A stretch of DNA of 44,057 bases from Bryobacterales bacterium (lineage in GTDB: Bacteria > Acidobacteriota > Terriglobia > Bryobacterales > Bryobacteraceae). The notes under the pieces were generated by a model. That model was not told the DNA's origin. It made no database searches and saw only the letters and a list, made by a program, of their open reading frames with translations. The stretch covers positions 1-44,057 of the forward strand of contig JADZAF010000385.1 in NCBI GenBank assembly GCA_020852755.1, written 5' to 3'. How positions within the stretch are numbered: the first letter of the stretch is position 1; every line of letters starts with the position of its first letter. Shown piece by piece: positions 14,534-22,977 of this stretch. A program made the position numbers and the translations under genes.

Positions 14534-17224
14534 TTACTCGGACGGTTTCGGGTTGTAGACCGGGATCGTCACGATGTTGCTGACGTAAACGCTCTGCGCG
14601 ATGGTCACCTGGGTGAAGGGGTTGGTCGGCAGGTCCGAGTTCAGTTCCAGGTGTACCTCGTGGAGGCCGATCTGGCCGGACTGCATGCCGGCGAAGAGCA
14701 CGTTGGCGGTCTTGCCTCCGGCCAGCGCGGATACGAATTCCTCCGGCTGGTTGAGCGGGCCGAAGAACCGCTCTCCGGTGGCCACCCCATCCGCGGGTTT
14801 CATCAAACCCAGACCGGTAGCGTAGACCACGATGACCTCCCCCGGAAGCGCCGGGTTGTCGTCGGTAATCAGGGCGCCCGCTTCGCTGGCGCAGCACAGC
14901 TCGGAAGTAGTAGCCGTCAGGATCACCTGGCTCCCTTCGTTGGTGCTGGCCGAGTACCGGATGCCATTCCCCTCGGGACCCGGCACCCGGGCCTTCAGCC
15001 GGACCCGGGTCCACAGTCCGGCCGGGTACGCGGCCACGCGCGGATCCTGGTTGATCAGCTCGATCAGGGCATCCCGGATGGACTCCAGGGTGTCGCCTTC
15101 CTTTACGGTATAGGTGTAGCTGCGGTCCTCGATGGTCACGGTGGCCGTGTCGCCGGCCTTGACCGATCCGTCCACCGAGACATTGCCCATCGCCTCGCTG
15201 GAGAAGTGAAGCGCCACGGCCCTGCGGGGATCGGCGCCGCTGAACGCGTAAATACCGGGGTTCTGGCCGACGATGTTGACCGCCACCGGCGTGGTCACGG
15301 TGATCAGCCCGTCGCTGCGCTGGGTCCGGACGTAAGCGTTGATGCTGGTTACGTCGCTCACCTCGAACGGAACCTGGGCGTTGATCTGGTTGGGTGAAAC
15401 GTATTGCAGCGGGGCGCGGATGCCGTCCATGTACACTTGCACGCCGCCCAGTTCGTGCGGCCAGTTACGGTCCCCGGAAGCCTGGAATACGCCCTCCGCC
15501 AGGTTCTCACCCACGATGGAGACGACCGTACCCGGAGCGATCTTGGCCGCGTCCATGCCGCCGGACAGAGTGGCGCCGCTGGTGGTGGCGGTAATGGTGC
15601 CGTCGGTCGGCGTGGTGATCGACAAGGAGATGTTATTACCCGGCTCGCCCGCCTCCCGGGCGGTGAAAATGATGGCGTCCAGCACCAGGTTCGGGGTGGC
15701 GAAAACATTCGGGTCGCCCTCGCCCGCGTTCACCAGGTCCACCAGCTTCTGGACCAGCGAGTCGATCGTGTCGCCCTCCACCGTCTTGTACTTGTATTCC
15801 TTCTCGCCGATCTTGAGAGTCAGTTCCTGCTTCTCCGTCAGCTTGTCCTCTTCGGAGGTGCCGAAAGCGATTGACCCGACCGCGTAAATCTCCCGGCTGG
15901 CTGCGTTGCGCACCGCCGTGTACGGCAGTGTGAAATCGGACGGCGAGTAGACCATGATGCGCCGGTTGAAGGCATCGCTCACGTACAGGTTCATGCCGTC
16001 CCAGGCCATGGACATGGGAGTGCGGAGCGAATCGGCGGCGTCGGAAGCGAGGTTGATGCGCGGGTCGATCTGGCCGAGAACGTAATTGGCGCCTTCGCCG
16101 CTCTGGGTCGGAACCCGGCTGTAAATGAGCACGCGGTCGTTGCCGCCGTCGGCGACAAACAGCCGCTGGCCGTCGGATAGCGCGAAGCGCGGAAAGCTCA
16201 AGGTTCGCTCGCAGCTTTCCGGGTAGAGATCGTTGCCCTCCTCGTCCTGGCCCTGCACCTCGCACAGCGCCTGAACGTTGTTGGGCTCGGCGCTGGTCAT
16301 GTCCGGTTGGCCGAGCGCGATATCCGCCGGCTGCTCATTCTGCGTGGGGATGCTGTTCCAGATGAGGACGCGATTGTGGCCGAGGTCGGTCACGTACAGC
16401 CGCTGGCCGTCGGAAGTAACTGCCACCGGATTCAGGAGATTGCTGGCCTTGGCCTCCACTTTGGCCTGCGTGAGGTCTGGCTCGATGGCGGTTTCGAAAT
16501 TGGGCTGGCCCAGAACCACGTCGGCATCCTTGCCGTTTTCCCTGGGGATCGAGTTCCAGATCATCACCCGGTGGTTCTGGGTATCGGCCACGAACAGTCT
16601 GCCGTCCTGCACCCAGACCCCCTGCGGCCCGCGCAACGACCAGCGGGTGGGCCGGTTGCTGTCCTGGAAGGGCAATCCCGCGGTGGTAAAGGATTTCTGC
16701 CCCAACACCACGTCGGCCTGGACATTGTTCGCGGTCGGGATGCTGTTCCAGATCAGAACCCGGTTGTTGTCGGTATCGGCCACCACCAGGATGCGCCCGT
16801 CCGAAGCCACCGCGGTGGGCAGCCGCAGGCTGTTGTTTTTCGGGGGAACAACCAGTTCGGACTTTTCAAAGTCCGCCTGGCCCAGCACGACATCGGCGGA
16901 ACCGACGCAGACCGGGCAGGGGGTGGTGTAATCCAGCTGCGCGGCGGGATGGGGCACCTGGCCGCCGTTGACGTCCCGGAAGATGAGGACCCGGTGGTTG
17001 ACCGGTTCGGCGCCCACGCGGTTGGCATCCGCGACGAAGAGAGTATTGTTGGCGTAAGCCAGGCCACTGGCGCTGCCCAGCAGGTTGCTGCCGGCGCCGT
17101 ACTTCTGCGCGGTAAAGGTCGATTGCCCGATCAGAGCCCGGGCCGCTTGTCCCGTGGTAAAGTCCGCGGCATTCAGCAGGACCGCGGCGCAGGCCAGCAG
17201 GATAGAAAGACGGAGGCACTTCAT
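14534..17224 (-). CDS. Secreted NHL-repeat protein with split TIGR03437 C-terminal domain and a duplicated inserted domain
   Basis: An 896-aa exported protein. The signal peptide MKCLRLSILLACAAVLLNA supports the start at ATG 17224; ATG 17260 would add 12 residues but lies at the end of a TATAAT box. Residues about 20-450 are NHL-type beta-propeller repeats (recurrent DNNRVLIWNSIP, NHRVMIWNSIP and ADVVLGQ blocks). At about 465-556 comes a domain with YKYKTVEGDTIDSL. The acidobacterial TIGR03437 domain starts at about 562 (APGTVVSIVGENL, YVSPNQINAQVPFEV), is interrupted at about 691-781 by a second copy (YTYTVKEGDTLESI) and resumes (LPGEVIVVYATGLG) to the end. Function is unknown; surface binding or a cell-envelope role is likely. 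Confidence 0.88.
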   Translation of the reverse strand: MKCLRLSILLACAAVLLNAADFTTGQAARALIGQSTFTAQKYGAGSNLLGSASGLAYANNTLFVADANRVGAEPVNHRVLIFRDVNGGQVPHPAAQLDYTTPCPVCVGSADVVLGQADFEKSELVVPPKNNSLRLPTAVASDGRILVVADTDNNRVLIWNSIPTANNVQADVVLGQKSFTTAGLPFQDSNRPTRWSLRGPQGVWVQDGRLFVADTQNHRVMIWNSIPRENGKDADVVLGQPNFETAIEPDLTQAKVEAKASNLLNPVAVTSDGQRLYVTDLGHNRVLIWNSIPTQNEQPADIALGQPDMTSAEPNNVQALCEVQGQDEEGNDLYPESCERTLSFPRFALSDGQRLFVADGGNDRVLIYSRVPTQSGEGANYVLGQIDPRINLASDAADSLRTPMSMAWDGMNLYVSDAFNRRIMVYSPSDFTLPYTAVRNAASREIYAVGSIAFGTSEEDKLTEKQELTLKIGEKEYKYKTVEGDTIDSLVQKLVDLVNAGEGDPNVFATPNLVLDAIIFTAREAGEPGNNISLSITTPTDGTITATTSGATLSGGMDAAKIAPGTVVSIVGENLAEGVFQASGDRNWPHELGGVQVYMDGIRAPLQYVSPNQINAQVPFEVSDVTSINAYVRTQRSDGLITVTTPVAVNIVGQNPGIYAFSGADPRRAVALHFSSEAMGNVSVDGSVKAGDTATVTIEDRSYTYTVKEGDTLESIRDALIELINQDPRVAAYPAGLWTRVRLKARVPGPEGNGIRYSASTNEGSQVILTATTSELCCASEAGALITDDNPALPGEVIVVYATGLGLMKPADGVATGERFFGPLNQPEEFVSALAGGKTANVLFAGMQSGQIGLHEVHLELNSDLPTNPFTQVTIAQSVYVSNIVTIPVYNPKPSE

Positions 17225-17263
17225 GGCGGTAAAAAGACGGCCGTTCTGCAAGTTTTTCATCCA

Positions 17264-17269
17264 ATTATA
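17264..17269 (-). promoter_or_regulatory. -10 box TATAAT for the NHL-repeat gene
   Basis: A perfect TATAAT on the minus strand, in a region where AT-rich hexamers are rare. Transcription would begin near 17257, giving about 33 bases of leader before ATG 17224 and excluding the in-frame ATG at 17260. No -35 match was seen. Confidence 0.45.
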
Positions 17270-17612
17270 GCAAGCTGCGCGCCGGCCGCCGGGAGGGGGG
17301 CGTGGCGAGGCAGCCGCCGGAGGACGCGAGAGTGAGAGACGGATGGCAGTGGGGCTGGGGTTTCAGAAAGCTCGTACCCCCAACCGGCCCGGCATCGCTT
17401 GCGGCGCGCCTGCTTCACGCTCCCGACGTGCCGTCGCAATCCCAACCTGTCCCACAGCCAACATCTTACAACGCTTTGCGTTGCGTCGTGCCGCTCTGTG
17501 GGGCAGCGCTTCCGGGCTGCCGGAACCGGGCGGAAGTCCGGCGGCGGGCTGGAAGGCCCGGCCCAACCCCCTGTTCCTGAACGTCCGGGCAATCGCCCCA
17601 GCACGCCGGCTG
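17270..17612. other. 343-bp intergenic region without a supported gene
   Basis: Lies between the hydrogenase alpha-subunit stop and the NHL-gene promoter, both genes on the minus strand. Short frames exist on both strands but have no start signals or recognisable sequence. It contains CAACGC-TTT-GCGTTG (17469-17483), a small perfect hairpin, and a GGGG/CCCC-rich imperfect hairpin near 17353-17393 that could end the hydrogenase transcript. No tRNA, RNase P, SRP or tmRNA signature was found. Confidence 0.5.
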
Positions 17613-18929
17613 TCAACCGGTTTCGATCCTGATCTTCAGGAAGTGGGTCGCGCAGGAGATGCAGGGATCGTAGTTCCGCACGGCCTGCTCGCACTGCCAG
17701 GTCACTTCCTCGGCGGTCCGGTCCTTCAACTGCGGCACGAAGTGCCACAGGTCGTCCTCCATTCGCTTCAGGTTCTGGGCAGTGGGCGGAACGATGCGGG
17801 CCTTGACGATCAGGCCCCGGCTGTCGATCTCGTAGCGATGATAGAGCAGCCCGCGGGGCGCCTCCGTAGCCGCGTGGCCCACTCCCGCGCAGACCGGCGC
17901 CTCCACGCGGGGCGCCGGCGGCGGTTCGTAGGCTTCGATGATCCGCAGCGCTTCGTGGCAGGCGAAGATCAGCTCCACCGCCCGCACCACAATGCTTTGA
18001 AACGGGTTCAGGCACGGGACTGTGAGGCCGCACTCCGAAGCCGCCTGGCGCGCCACCTCCGGCAGCTTGTCGTAGTTCAGGTTGAAACGCGCCAGCGGGC
18101 CGACCAGGTAGGAGCTTCGCTCCTTGGAGCGCGACTGCAGCGCGTTGGAATGCTTCACGTGCTGTTCGACGTAGTGCTCGCCGAACTCGGCCACGCTGAT
18201 GTCCACGCCCCGGTTCGACACCACCCGGCCTTCGTTGAAAGGATACTCGTCCGGATGGGAAAGGGAGACGAACTCGTAATCCTGCTGGAAATCGGGAAAC
18301 GGGAAACCGGCCACGGCCCGGGTGGTGGCGATGGAGGCGTCCAGGGCCCAGCGGAGGTCGTCCACCAGGGCGCACAGCTCGCGCTTGGACGGGACCCGGT
18401 AAAACCCGCCTACGGCGGCCGAAATGGGATGGATTTCGCGGCCGCCCAGGACCGCCACCAGCCGGTTGCCGATCTTCTTCAGCCGCAGGCCCTGCTCGAC
18501 CAGCGCGCGGTGGTCGGCAGCCATCCGGATGGCGTCTTCATAGCCCAGGAAGTCCGGAGCGTGCAGCAGGTAGATGTGCAGGGCGTGGCTCTCGATCCAC
18601 TCGCCGCAATAGAACAGCCGGCGGAGCGCCCGCACGGCCGGATCGATGGCCGTGCCCAGAATGCTTTCCAGGGCGTGCACCGCGCTCATCTGGTAAGCGA
18701 CGGGACAGATGCCGCAGATGCGGGCCGTGATGTCGGGGGTCTCGGTGTAATGGCGGCCCTCCAGGAAGGCCTCGAACAGGCGGGGCGGCTCGAAAATGCG
18801 CAGCTGCACGTCCTGCACCTGCCCGTCCTTGAGCTGGACGTACAGTCCGCCTTCCCCTTCCACCCGCGCCAGGTAATCGACCTTGATGGGTTTGCCGTCC
18901 CCGGCGGACTTACCTTGCTTTGCGCTCAT
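17613..18929 (-). CDS. hydA: [NiFe] hydrogenase large (alpha) subunit, group 3b type
   Basis: Holds the NiFe active site of a cytoplasmic NAD(P)-linked hydrogenase. The L0 motif RVEGEGG lies near the N-terminus, [12 protein letters not shown] supplies the first two cysteines (about residue 68), and DPCISCATH supplies the second pair eight residues or so before the end. Nine residues (FLKIRIETG) follow the His, as expected of the peptide removed by a maturation protease. The conserved EAPRG is present. ATG 18929 is chosen because GAGGAG lies seven bases ahead; the upstream GTG 18935 would be too close to it. The start lies 20 bases inside the delta-subunit gene. No maturation genes (hyp or protease) are in the window. 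Confidence 0.93.
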   Translation of the reverse strand: MSAKQGKSAGDGKPIKVDYLARVEGEGGLYVQLKDGQVQDVQLRIFEPPRLFEAFLEGRHYTETPDITARICGICPVAYQMSAVHALESILGTAIDPAVRALRRLFYCGEWIESHALHIYLLHAPDFLGYEDAIRMAADHRALVEQGLRLKKIGNRLVAVLGGREIHPISAAVGGFYRVPSKRELCALVDDLRWALDASIATTRAVAGFPFPDFQQDYEFVSLSHPDEYPFNEGRVVSNRGVDISVAEFGEHYVEQHVKHSNALQSRSKERSSYLVGPLARFNLNYDKLPEVARQAASECGLTVPCLNPFQSIVVRAVELIFACHEALRIIEAYEPPPAPRVEAPVCAGVGHAATEAPRGLLYHRYEIDSRGLIVKARIVPPTAQNLKRMEDDLWHFVPQLKDRTAEEVTWQCEQAVRNYDPCISCATHFLKIRIETG

Positions 18930-19719
18930 GCTCACACTCCTCGCTGGCCTGGCGGAATTGCCACGCCCAGGCGCTGAACGTGCGGAAGGCCCGCGTGATC
19001 TCGGGATCGGACCGGCCCAGGTTGCGGAACAGTGCGATCATGGCGTCCGTGTTGGGGCTCTCCATGGGGCCGAAACAGCCGTAGCAGCCCCGGTTGAAGG
19101 AGGGGCACAGCGCGCCGCAGCCGGCCTGCGTCACCGGACCCAGGCAGGGGGTGCCCTGGGCCACGGTCAGGCAGACGTTGTCCCGCCGCTTGCATTCCAT
19201 GCACACGCTGTAAGTGGGAATGTTGGGCTTGCGGCCGGCCAGGGTCGCGCTCAGCAGTTCCAGCAGCTGGTACTTGCTGATCGGGCAGCCCCGCAGCTCG
19301 AAATCCACGGGCACGTGTTCGGCCACCGGGGTGGAGAGCTTCAGGGTGCTGATGAAATCCGGGTTCCTGTAGACCGTGCGCACCATGAGGTTCACGTCTT
19401 TCCAGTTGCGCAGGGCCTGGATGCCGCCCGAGGTGGCGCAGGCGCCCAGGGTCACCAGCATCTTCGACTGCCTGCGCACCTGCTGGATCAGCTCGGCCTC
19501 GTGGTGGGTGGTGACGGAGCCTTCCACCAGCCCGATATCGTAGGGGCCTTTCAACATCACCCGGCTGGCTTCCGGGAAATACACGATGTTCACCGCGCCC
19601 ACGATGGAGAGCAGTTCCTCCTCGAGTTCCAGCAGGCTCAGCTGGCACCCGTCGCAGGAAGCGAACTTGAAAACGGCGATCGTCTTGCGTTCGTCCTTGG
19701 CAGCTTTTTTAGAGCTCAT
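18910..19719 (-). CDS. hydD: [NiFe] hydrogenase small (delta) subunit
   Basis: Electron-transfer small subunit of 269 aa that hosts iron-sulfur clusters next to the alpha subunit. The proximal-cluster motif [15 protein letters not shown] lies at about residues 19-33, with LGACATSGG (about 92) and further cysteines in [40 protein letters not shown] and GCYGCFGP, consistent with three [4Fe-4S] clusters. It overlaps both neighbours (11 bases with the gamma gene, 20 with alpha), so the operon is tightly coupled. The lack of a signal peptide fits a cytoplasmic group 3 enzyme. Confidence 0.93.
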   Translation of the reverse strand: MSSKKAAKDERKTIAVFKFASCDGCQLSLLELEEELLSIVGAVNIVYFPEASRVMLKGPYDIGLVEGSVTTHHEAELIQQVRRQSKMLVTLGACATSGGIQALRNWKDVNLMVRTVYRNPDFISTLKLSTPVAEHVPVDFELRGCPISKYQLLELLSATLAGRKPNIPTYSVCMECKRRDNVCLTVAQGTPCLGPVTQAGCGALCPSFNRGCYGCFGPMESPNTDAMIALFRNLGRSDPEITRAFRTFSAWAWQFRQASEECEHERKAR

Positions 19720-20572
19720 ATTTCCCCAGCCAGGGCCTCATCTCACGGTAGGTGAAGATGGGTCCGTCTTTGCAGATGAAATAAGGACCGAACTGGCAGT
19801 GGCCGCAAAAGCCCACGCCGCACTTCATGTTGCGCTCCATGGAGACGTACAGGTCGCCTTGCGGAAGGCCGCGGGCCTCCAGCTCCCAGGCGACATAACG
19901 CATCATGATTTCAGGGCCGCACACCATGGCCACGGAATGCAGCGGCTGCAGCCGCACGTAGCGGAACAGGGTCGTCACCACTCCCACGTGCCCGTGCCAG
20001 CTCAAGCCGCCGTAATCCACGGTGGTCAGAACCTGAACGTCGGGCAGCCGCGACCAGGAATCGAGCTGCTTTTGATACAACAGATCGCGCGGGCTGCGTG
20101 CGCCGTACAGGATGACCAGCCGGCCGTAGTCGGCGCGGTGCCGGAGGATGTAGTAGATCACCGGGCGCAGCGGAGCCAGCCCGATGCCGCCCGCCACCAC
20201 CAGCACGTCCTTGCCGCGCGCGGCCTTCAGGGGCCACGGTTTGCCGAACGGCCCGCGCACCCCCACGCTGTCGCCCACCTTGCGGCTCACCAGGGCGTGG
20301 GTGGTCTTGCCCACCGACCGGACGGTGTAGAGCAGCTTGCCCTTCTCCTGGGGGTCGCCGCTGATCGAGATGGGCAGCTCGCCCACGCCGAACACGTACA
20401 GCATGCTGAACTGCCCGGGCAGGAAGGAGGGCAGCGGCTCGGCGCCTTCCGGCTCCAGCGTCAGAGTGAAGGTATCCGGCGTGTCCTTGCGCACCTGGCT
20501 GACCACGGCGGGCACGGGCTGAAAGGTATCGACCTGGGAAGTCTGGTCCTGCTCGAGTTCGATCGCTTCCAT
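19709..20572 (-). CDS. hydG: Hydrogenase gamma subunit: FAD/NAD(P)-binding oxidoreductase
   Basis: Flavoprotein that exchanges electrons between the iron-sulfur chain and NAD(P). The ferredoxin-NADP reductase fold has an FAD-binding barrel in the first 120 residues ([13 protein letters not shown]) and a nucleotide domain with [16 protein letters not shown] (about 120) and [10 protein letters not shown] (about 222). The C-terminal cysteine cluster [17 protein letters not shown] would bind a [2Fe-2S] centre, as in dihydroorotate dehydrogenase electron-transfer proteins. The stop overlaps the delta start; the start is one base from the stop of the cNMP-binding gene. Role assignment follows the sulfhydrogenase operons of Pyrococcus-type enzymes. 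Confidence 0.92.
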   Translation of the reverse strand: MEAIELEQDQTSQVDTFQPVPAVVSQVRKDTPDTFTLTLEPEGAEPLPSFLPGQFSMLYVFGVGELPISISGDPQEKGKLLYTVRSVGKTTHALVSRKVGDSVGVRGPFGKPWPLKAARGKDVLVVAGGIGLAPLRPVIYYILRHRADYGRLVILYGARSPRDLLYQKQLDSWSRLPDVQVLTTVDYGGLSWHGHVGVVTTLFRYVRLQPLHSVAMVCGPEIMMRYVAWELEARGLPQGDLYVSMERNMKCGVGFCGHCQFGPYFICKDGPIFTYREMRPWLGKYEL

Positions 20573-20573
20573 G

Positions 20574-21056
20574 TCAGGCTCCGGCCGGCGATTTGACCGG
20601 CGAATAAACGTCCAGAAGCTGGATGCGCGTGGCCTGCAGCCGGCTGGCTACGACTTTCAGCAGGCTGCGCATCATGGCGTAGCCGAACGAGCACTCTTCG
20701 TCGCAGGCCCGCCGCAACCGCGCGCCGTCGAACACCAGCGCTTCCACCGGCTCCAGCGCCCGGGCCTGAAACTGCTTGCCGGGCGTGGGAGCCAGCAGCG
20801 AAGACCAGCCCAGTTCCTCGCCCTTGCCCAAAGTCTGTATCCGAAGGCTGCGGCCCGGAGCGGTGACCTCCAGGACCACGGAGCCGGAAAGCAGGAGGTA
20901 GAAGAAACTGGATTCGTCCCCTTCGTGGAAGATGATGGCATTCTTCTGGAAGCGGACCTGGCCCGCCAGGCCGGCCAGCCTCTCCAACTGTTCCTGCGTG
21001 AAGCCTTCGGTAAACGGATGGATGCGGAGCGTGTCCAGCAACACCTGTCCCGTCAT
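20574..21056 (-). CDS. Cyclic nucleotide-binding domain protein in the hydrogenase operon
   Basis: A 160-aa stand-alone cNMP-binding beta barrel (Crp/Fnr sensor type): [34 protein letters not shown], then [13 protein letters not shown] and [15 protein letters not shown]. After the barrel there is only a long helix ([21 protein letters not shown]); no helix-turn-helix is visible, so it is probably not a DNA-binding regulator by itself. The GEELGW phosphate-binding cassette differs from the Crp consensus (GE.A), so ligand binding is uncertain. It overlaps the beta gene by 4 bases (ATGA) and precedes gamma by one base, so it is made together with the enzyme and may modulate it. Confidence 0.88.
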   Translation of the reverse strand: MTGQVLLDTLRIHPFTEGFTQEQLERLAGLAGQVRFQKNAIIFHEGDESSFFYLLLSGSVVLEVTAPGRSLRIQTLGKGEELGWSSLLAPTPGKQFQARALEPVEALVFDGARLRRACDEECSFGYAMMRSLLKVVASRLQATRIQLLDVYSPVKSPAGA

Positions 21057-22216
21057 ATGGCGTCCCCCTTCCCAATGGCAATCTCTTCATCGGCCCGCAG
21101 CGCGGCCGCTTCCTGGGTGATGTCGATCCCGGCCGGGCACCAGGTAATACAGCGCCCGCAGCCCACGCAGCCCGGGCTCCCGAACTGGTCGACCCAGGCG
21201 CCCAGCTTGTGAGTGAGCCACTGGCGGTAGCGCGACTTGGCCGACATGCGCACGCTGCCGCCGTGGATGAACGTGAAATTCTGGCTGAAGCAGGAATCCG
21301 ACCGCCGCCAGCGCTCGGTCTGCTGGCCGGTCACGTCGCTGCTGTCGTCCACCGTGGTGCAGAAGCAGGTGGGACACACCTGGGTGCAGTTGCCGCAGGT
21401 GAAGCAGCGCTGCGCGACATGGTCCCAGCGCGGATCGTCGAACTTCTCGTAGAGCAGCTCGCGCAGTCCGGAAGTGTTGACTTTCCTCCAGATCGAAGCC
21501 TTGGCTGCCGCGATGGCTCTTTCGGCCTCCAGGCGGTCGCCGGGCGAGGCCTCGTGGCGTTCCACCTCGGCCAGCACTTCGGCCCCGGCGCGGCTTCCGG
21601 CCTCGATTACGAAAACGTGGCGCTCGGAGCTGACGAGCTCGGTCAAAGCCAGGTCGAAGCCGGCCTCGGCCGGGGGAGCCGTGCGCATCGAGGTGCAGAA
21701 GCAGGTGGGCGCGGCCCAGGTGCAGTTAACCGCCACGAGAAAGGCTCCCTGGCGCCTGGCCCGATAGGTCGCATCCGAATAGCTCTCTCCCAGCAGCACC
21801 CGGTCCTGGATGGCGATGGCGGCCAGCTCGCAGGCCCGTACCCCGAGAAAGGCGTAGCGCGGCGGCGGGGCCGGTCCGCCGTTCAGCAGGCGAAAACTGC
21901 GGCCGTCGCGCCGGGCGGCGAACAGCCGCGCCTCCGGCGGGTGCAGGAATTTCTTCCAGCTGTGCGGCGAAAGCACGAATCCGAACAGGGCGCCGTCCTC
22001 GCGGCGTGTCAGGCGGTAGGCGCCGGCCTCCTGTTCGTCGCCGGCGCCGGCGGGCAGGTCGTTCACACCTTCGATGGCGTCGTAGACCACCGCCGCGCCG
22101 CGCACCACGGGCCCGAGGACCTCGTATCCGCGGCGGCGCAGGCCCCCGATAATGCTGTCCAGGGCCGGGATGTCAATCAGGAACTGCGTGCCTATGGCAG
22201 GGAGATTGGTGACCAT
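21053..22216 (-). CDS. hydB: Hydrogenase beta subunit: 4Fe-4S dicluster protein
   Basis: Iron-sulfur subunit of 387 aa in the same complex. It has two C-terminal [4Fe-4S] ferredoxin motifs, [16 protein letters not shown] (about residue 265) and [12 protein letters not shown] (about 350), plus an earlier cysteine group [11 protein letters not shown] (about 165). The N-terminal half ([33 protein letters not shown]) is the region shared by sulfhydrogenase beta subunits. AAGGAAG sits about five bases ahead of ATG 22216. It is the first certain gene of the operon. It overlaps by 25 bases the end of a possible small upstream ORF. Confidence 0.92.
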   Translation of the reverse strand: MVTNLPAIGTQFLIDIPALDSIIGGLRRRGYEVLGPVVRGAAVVYDAIEGVNDLPAGAGDEQEAGAYRLTRREDGALFGFVLSPHSWKKFLHPPEARLFAARRDGRSFRLLNGGPAPPPRYAFLGVRACELAAIAIQDRVLLGESYSDATYRARRQGAFLVAVNCTWAAPTCFCTSMRTAPPAEAGFDLALTELVSSERHVFVIEAGSRAGAEVLAEVERHEASPGDRLEAERAIAAAKASIWRKVNTSGLRELLYEKFDDPRWDHVAQRCFTCGNCTQVCPTCFCTTVDDSSDVTGQQTERWRRSDSCFSQNFTFIHGGSVRMSAKSRYRQWLTHKLGAWVDQFGSPGCVGCGRCITWCPAGIDITQEAAALRADEEIAIGKGDAI

Positions 22217-22389
22217 GCGGCTTCCTTTTGCTTAAGGGAAAAACAGGCAGAGAGGTTCCCGCGCCGGTCCTCAAGGACCGCCGGGCGATCATGGGTGAGG
22301 TCCAGCCGGCTCATGCCGTCCACCTCGAATGCGACCGGTAGCAGCCTGCTACCGCATATCGCGTGCCACCGGGAATTGATTGAAAACAT
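22192..22389 (-). CDS. Possible small ORF (65 aa) upstream of the hydrogenase operon
   Basis: The frame begins at ATG 22389 with AAAGGAT six bases upstream, a good Shine-Dalgarno, and ends 25 bases inside hydB. The product (MFSINSRWHAICGSRLL, MSRLDLTHDRPAVLED) resembles nothing I know. Codon third positions in its middle are GC-rich like real genes here. It contains two perfect DNA dyads (22265-22280 and 22336-22354), so the stretch may instead be a non-coding regulatory leader. It could act as a coupled leader peptide for hydB. Confidence 0.4.
   Translation of the reverse strand: MFSINSRWHAICGSRLLPVAFEVDGMSRLDLTHDRPAVLEDRRGNLSACFSLKQKEAAWSPISLP
22265..22280. promoter_or_regulatory. Perfect dyad CGGTCCT-CA-AGGACCG upstream of hydB
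   Basis: A 7+2+7 perfect inverted repeat, 49 bases before the hydB start. It could be an operator or an mRNA hairpin. The regulator is unknown. Confidence 0.4.
22336..22354. promoter_or_regulatory. Perfect 19-bp dyad CGGTAGCAG-C-CTGCTACCG upstream of hydB
   Basis: A 9+1+9 perfect inverted repeat centred about 129 bases upstream of the hydB start. The length and single central base suit a dimeric regulator's operator better than an mRNA hairpin, which would need a larger loop. It does not match the FNR/Crp consensus. Confidence 0.45.
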
Positions 22390-22446
22390 TCGGATCCTTT
22401 ACCCCTGTTGGGTGAAAGATCCTGGGGCAAATCACCCTCCCTGTGG

Positions 22447-22833
22447 TTAGCGGGCGCCGCGCGCGGCAAACAACTGCTCGGTCTGGGCGGAAAGCAGAAC
22501 CCAAAGTCCGTAAATGCCGAGAGCGGTGCCGATGGGAACGTTCAAAAGGTTCAGGGCGGAAAGGACGATGGTGAGTATCCTGGCCCACGGACGAAAAGAA
22601 AGCAAGCCGAAGCCGGCGACGATGCCGGGGAGCGAGAGAATCAGGATGAGCACCGTGATACCGCCCCCGATAACGCCCAGTATGGGTACGGCCACATGGG
22701 CTTCCGGATCGCCGGAAGCCCCCACGATTCCCGCAATGCCGCCGAAAACCAGGAGCACGATCAGGGCCGCCAGGGCGCCCAGGAAACCCAGGACGATGTG
22801 CAGGATTCCGAGGGCTTTCACATGAGTTTCCAC
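22447..22833 (-). CDS. Small integral membrane protein, four predicted helices
   Basis: A 128-aa protein of hydrophobic segments: ILHIVLGFLGALAALIVLLVFGG, then VPILGVIGGGITVLILIL, GIVAGFGLLSFRPWARILTIVLSALNLL and GTALGIYGLWVLL. The motif RPWARILTIVLSALNL followed by GTALGIYGLWVL is seen in short uncharacterised membrane proteins common in Acidobacteria. The start codon is GTG (22833) with only a weak CAGG upstream; a TATAAA box at 22843-22848 on the minus strand suggests a very short leader. Function is unknown. It is divergent from the imuA operon and ends 57 bases before the small ORF above hydB. Confidence 0.8.
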   Translation of the reverse strand: METHVKALGILHIVLGFLGALAALIVLLVFGGIAGIVGASGDPEAHVAVPILGVIGGGITVLILILSLPGIVAGFGLLSFRPWARILTIVLSALNLLNVPIGTALGIYGLWVLLSAQTEQLFAARGAR

Positions 22834-22918
22834 AGCCTGACGTTTATATCAGAACCGGGAGGGTAAAGCCACCGCTTTTTTGCGGCTCTCGACACTCCCG
22901 TCCGGTACCGGGGCCGCA

Positions 22919-22939
22919 TTGACACCGGAAGAGAATTCT
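22919..22939 (+). promoter_or_regulatory. Possible -35 (TTGACA) and AGAATTCT palindrome before imuA
   Basis: TTGACA at 22919-22924 is a perfect -35 hexamer, followed eight bases later by the palindrome AGAATTCT (22932-22939). No convincing -10 is found at 16-19 bases. The cassette is normally under LexA control, but none of the LexA boxes I know is present. Confidence 0.3.
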
Positions 22940-22977
22940 GCAAAAGTAGAGTACAGGCGAAGGAAAAGCGAAACCTG

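Noticed and set aside
17302..17580. Possible small plus-strand gene in the gap after the hydrogenase operon
   Set aside because: No Shine-Dalgarno, composition rich in Pro/Arg/Gly as in random GC-rich DNA, and no recognisable motif.
22860..22977. A LexA operator before imuA
   Set aside because: Neither CTG-N10-CAG, GAAC-N4-GTTC nor GTTC-N7-GTTC is present; CTG-N13-CAG at about 22938-22956 has the wrong spacing.
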